Assembly: GCF_041537925.1 (NCBI RefSeq)
Contig: NZ_JBGOSH010000001.1
Span: 728,229 to 792,228, forward strand
Reading direction: 5' to 3'
Source: Ruegeria_C sp041537925
Lineage (GTDB): Bacteria > Pseudomonadota > Alphaproteobacteria > Rhodobacterales > Rhodobacteraceae
Length of the DNA stretch: 64,000 bases
Shown piece by piece: positions 62,027 to 64,000 of this stretch. Each line of letters starts with the position of its first letter. The first letter of the stretch is position 1. The notes below the pieces were generated by a model. The model worked only from the letters and a program-made list of their open reading frames with translations, was not told the DNA's origin and ran no database searches. A program made the translations under genes and the position numbers.

Positions 62027-62719
62027 ATGACCCTTCCTGAACTATCGGCAGAAATCGGAGGCATTTTCCTGGGCAGTGTTCAGGACCGCTGGGAAGAAAA
62101 ACCGCCTTCCGCCATTCAGAAAGACCGAGTGTCCGGCCGCCAGGCCATTACGCTGACCGGTTTTTTGGAAGATGCACAGGCGGACCTGACCGTTCATGGC
62201 GGCGAAGAAAAAGCCATTCACAACTATGCGTTGGATCACTATGCGGCCTGGCAGAGCGAGGGACACATGGCCGCTGGCGCAGTACCCGCTGCCTTTGGTG
62301 AAAACATCACAACAACTGGTTTGACCGAGGAAAACCTCTGCATCAGCGATATCCTGACGCTGGGCACAGCAACCGTTCAAATCAGCCAGGGTCGACAGCC
62401 CTGCTGGAAGCTGGGGCTGCATACCGGAAATGAAAAGATGCCATACCTGTTCCAGAAAACGGGCCGCACCGGCTGGTACTACCGTGTGCTGAAGACGGGC
62501 GTGGCTGACGCAGGCAACCGGATAACACTGACTGAAAGACGCAACCCGAACTGGAGTGTCCTGCGCGTAACCAGGGCCCGGCTGACACGCAGGGTTTCCC
62601 GTGAAGATGCCGAGGCCCTGGCAGATCTGGCTGATCTCACCCCCGGCTGGCGGCAGGCATTCGCACGCATGGCCGAGGGCGAAAGAAAGGAAGGAACAAG
62701 GGAAAGGCTTGTTGGTTAG
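62027..62719 (+). CDS. MOSC-domain protein (YiiM-like)
   Basis: A 230-residue protein resembling YiiM, which detoxifies N-hydroxylated compounds using the molybdenum cofactor. The MOSC segment contains the conserved Cys in ISQGRQPCWKLGLHTG and the FGENITTTGL and DLTVHGGEEKAIHNY motifs; the C-terminal helices (EDAEALADLADLTPGWRQAF) match the YiiM-specific tail. It starts one base after the MarR stop. Molybdenum-cofactor enzymes are redox-linked, fitting a four-cysteine regulator. Confidence 0.87.
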   Translation: MTLPELSAEIGGIFLGSVQDRWEEKPPSAIQKDRVSGRQAITLTGFLEDAQADLTVHGGEEKAIHNYALDHYAAWQSEGHMAAGAVPAAFGENITTTGLTEENLCISDILTLGTATVQISQGRQPCWKLGLHTGNEKMPYLFQKTGRTGWYYRVLKTGVADAGNRITLTERRNPNWSVLRVTRARLTRRVSREDAEALADLADLTPGWRQAFARMAEGERKEGTRERLVG

Positions 62720-62976
62720 CACTGGTGTCGGCCCCTACCAGCCATTCATCGAAAGCCACGCCGCCGCAGTGCAGCTTCCCAAGAGCAGACATTGATCGGA
62801 TGCGCAACATCGATGCCAGAGCGGTGACAGGGTCGCGCAACAAATCTGATGTTCGACACAGCCAAACCAAAGGTCCGTTATCGTCGTGCTTGGCGAATGA
62901 AATCCGGGTAGACTTATGGGATGAAGCTAAATCATTCAGAGAATTCAATGAGAACTTTAAGACCCAGCTTTGGAAA

Positions 62977-63854
62977 ATGACTGCAGCTGAACTTACAGAT
63001 CACGTCCGCAAGAGGCGGGTATCTGCAACCGAAGTGACCGAAGCGCACTTACAGCGGCTGGCTGACGTCAATCCAAGGATCAATGCGGTTGTGCAGGAGT
63101 TTCCCGAAGAGGCAATGCAAGAAGCCCGCAGGGTCGACGGGACGATCACACGGGGCGAAGATCCCGGCCCGCCTTGCGGCGTGCCCTTCACCATCAAGGA
63201 AAACGTTGACCGGACGGGCCATGTCACCAGCAATGGTGTAAGGCTTCTAAAAGACAATCTCGCTCAAACTGACAGCCCGGTTGTAGCCAACGTGCGAAAA
63301 GCTGACGGTATCATCGTGGGCCGTACTAACACTCCTGCTTTTCTGCTGCGGTGATTTTCAAGTAACGATCTGTACGGGCAAACTCTGAATCCTCTCAACA
63401 AAGATATCACACCGGGGGGGGTCGTCCGGCGGCGCTGCCGCTGCGGTGGCATCTGGGATTTGCACAATTGGCCATGCCACCGACATCGCGGGGTCAATCA
63501 GATATCCGGCCTACGCCTGTGGGGTTCATGGCCTCCGTCCGTGCTTGGACGTGTCCCAGCTTATAACGCCTGCGCGGCGGATCGGTTCATCGGCGCTCAG
63601 ATTATGGCTGTGTCCGGCCCCATTGCGCGCTGTGTCTCCGACCTCAAAATCTCGCTTGCAGCGATGGCCGCACCCGACCCGCGGGATTCTTGGTATGTTG
63701 GCATGTCCCTCAGCGGACCTGAATATCCGAAACGCGCCGCGATGACACTTGCACCCGACGAGATGCCCGTTGATGATACAATTTGCGCAGCCATTCTGGA
63801 GGCGGCAGAGAAACTGAAAGACGCCGGGTGGACCGTAGACGAGGTCGAGTACCG
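62977..63854 (+). pseudogene. amidase-signature enzyme, decayed and truncated
   Basis: Remnant of an amidase (AS family). It begins TAAELTDHVRKRRVSATEVTEAHLQ and retains the catalytic Lys in FTIKENVDR. In-frame reading then meets TGA near 63354 where a Trp is expected. The catalytic loop GGSSGGAAAA is restored only after an extra G in the eight-G run at 63414-63421, and another shift occurs near 63540. The final Ser lies in DIAGSIRYPAYACG. At 63855 an insertion sequence cuts the gene. The start is uncertain because no good ribosome site was seen. Confidence 0.82.
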
Positions 63855-64000
63855 GCCTTGTTGCACAAGTCGTGTTGAGTTCGGGCCTTCCCTGACACTG
63901 GACGGATTTAGCCTACGGCCGCTGTCTTTGGAATGCCAAGTGTCGTGAAGGCGTTGAGGATCGCGGCGCGGATTTGGATTTCCGCGACCTGTCGATCGAA
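63855..64000 (-). mobile_element. left end of a second IS5-family element, truncated by the window
   Basis: The end GGCCTTGTTGCACAAGTCG resembles terminal repeats of IS903-type elements. It lies in the amidase pseudogene. The rest of the element is beyond the window. No target duplication can be checked. Confidence 0.75.
63908..64000 (-). CDS. IS5-family transposase, C-terminal part
   Basis: The last 30 residues of a transposase on the minus strand, in-frame to a TAA at 63908: it contains FDRQVAEIQIRAAILN and ends in GIPKTAAVG, the typical C-terminus of IS903-group transposases. The start and the catalytic domain are outside the window. Confidence 0.82.
   Translation of the reverse strand, partial: FDRQVAEIQIRAAILNAFTTLGIPKTAAVG

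Noticed and set aside
62637..62948. 103-codon minus-strand frame after the MOSC gene
   Set aside because: Overlaps the 3' end of the MOSC gene and has no ribosome site or domain; may be part of a repeated intergenic sequence, but this could not be shown.
1..64000. CRISPR array or phage cluster
   Set aside because: No regularly spaced repeats, Cas genes, capsid, portal or terminase genes were seen anywhere in the window.

Overview
The window looks like a chromosomal segment of a marine Rhodobacteraceae (Roseobacter-group) alphaproteobacterium. The support is the high GC coding sequence, the polyhydroxyalkanoate locus with PhaR, PhaP, PhaC and PhaZ, a ThyX-type thymidylate synthase, a PopZ-like polar protein, an LdtR-like MarR regulator, SdhE next to an XRE regulator, and many short genes joined by ATGA or TGATG overlaps. 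No database search was possible; family names rest on motif recognition.

Layout. 1-3.8 kb: pyrG, an M19 dipeptidase and two TerB-like genes. 3.9-10.7 kb: a polar amino-acid-type ABC transporter followed by two glutamine-synthetase-like ligases flanking a class I amidotransferase, which suggests uptake and gamma-glutamylation of an amine or amino acid. 10.9-12.9 kb: a DegT-type aminotransferase and a secreted trypsin-like protease. 12.9-17.3 kb: the PHA granule locus, with PhaR-type CTGCN3GCAG sites before phaP and phaC. 17.3-22.9 kb: hydrolases, a VOC protein, an ArsR-SRPBCC regulator with a large symmetric operator, and a DUF4105 protein. 23-25 kb: thrS. 25.2-27.8 kb: a bufferin-type RiPP operon (DUF2282 precursor, DUF692/MNIO enzyme, DUF2063 partner, DoxX protein). 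27.8-30 kb: ArsC-like reductase, cold shock protein, thyX. 30-32.4 kb: a surface lipoprotein beside a Slam-like outer-membrane translocator.

32.5-45.7 kb is mostly housekeeping: glyoxalase, DUF1194, LdtR-like regulator, sdhE, aspartate aminotransferase, class III cyclase, MATE pump, PPK2, an epoxide-hydrolase-like enzyme with a GST, an AhpD-like protein, and a Popeye-like cyclic-nucleotide-binding membrane protein. 46-59 kb: parE with an AT-richer MrcB/HNH restriction-like gene directly behind it, a glycosyltransferase, YgfZ, an orphan ABC membrane domain, efp, cobQ, a PopZ-like protein, tolC, pcm and tRNA-Cys.

After tRNA-Cys (59.4-64 kb) the character changes to an accessory patch: an IS5-type element with a decayed transposase, a secreted protein divergent from a four-cysteine MarR regulator joined to a MOSC protein, and an amidase pseudogene cut by a second IS that runs off the window edge. 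The most interesting parts are the bufferin operon, the Slam-lipoprotein pair, the MarR/MOSC/secreted-protein module and the restriction-like gene behind parE.
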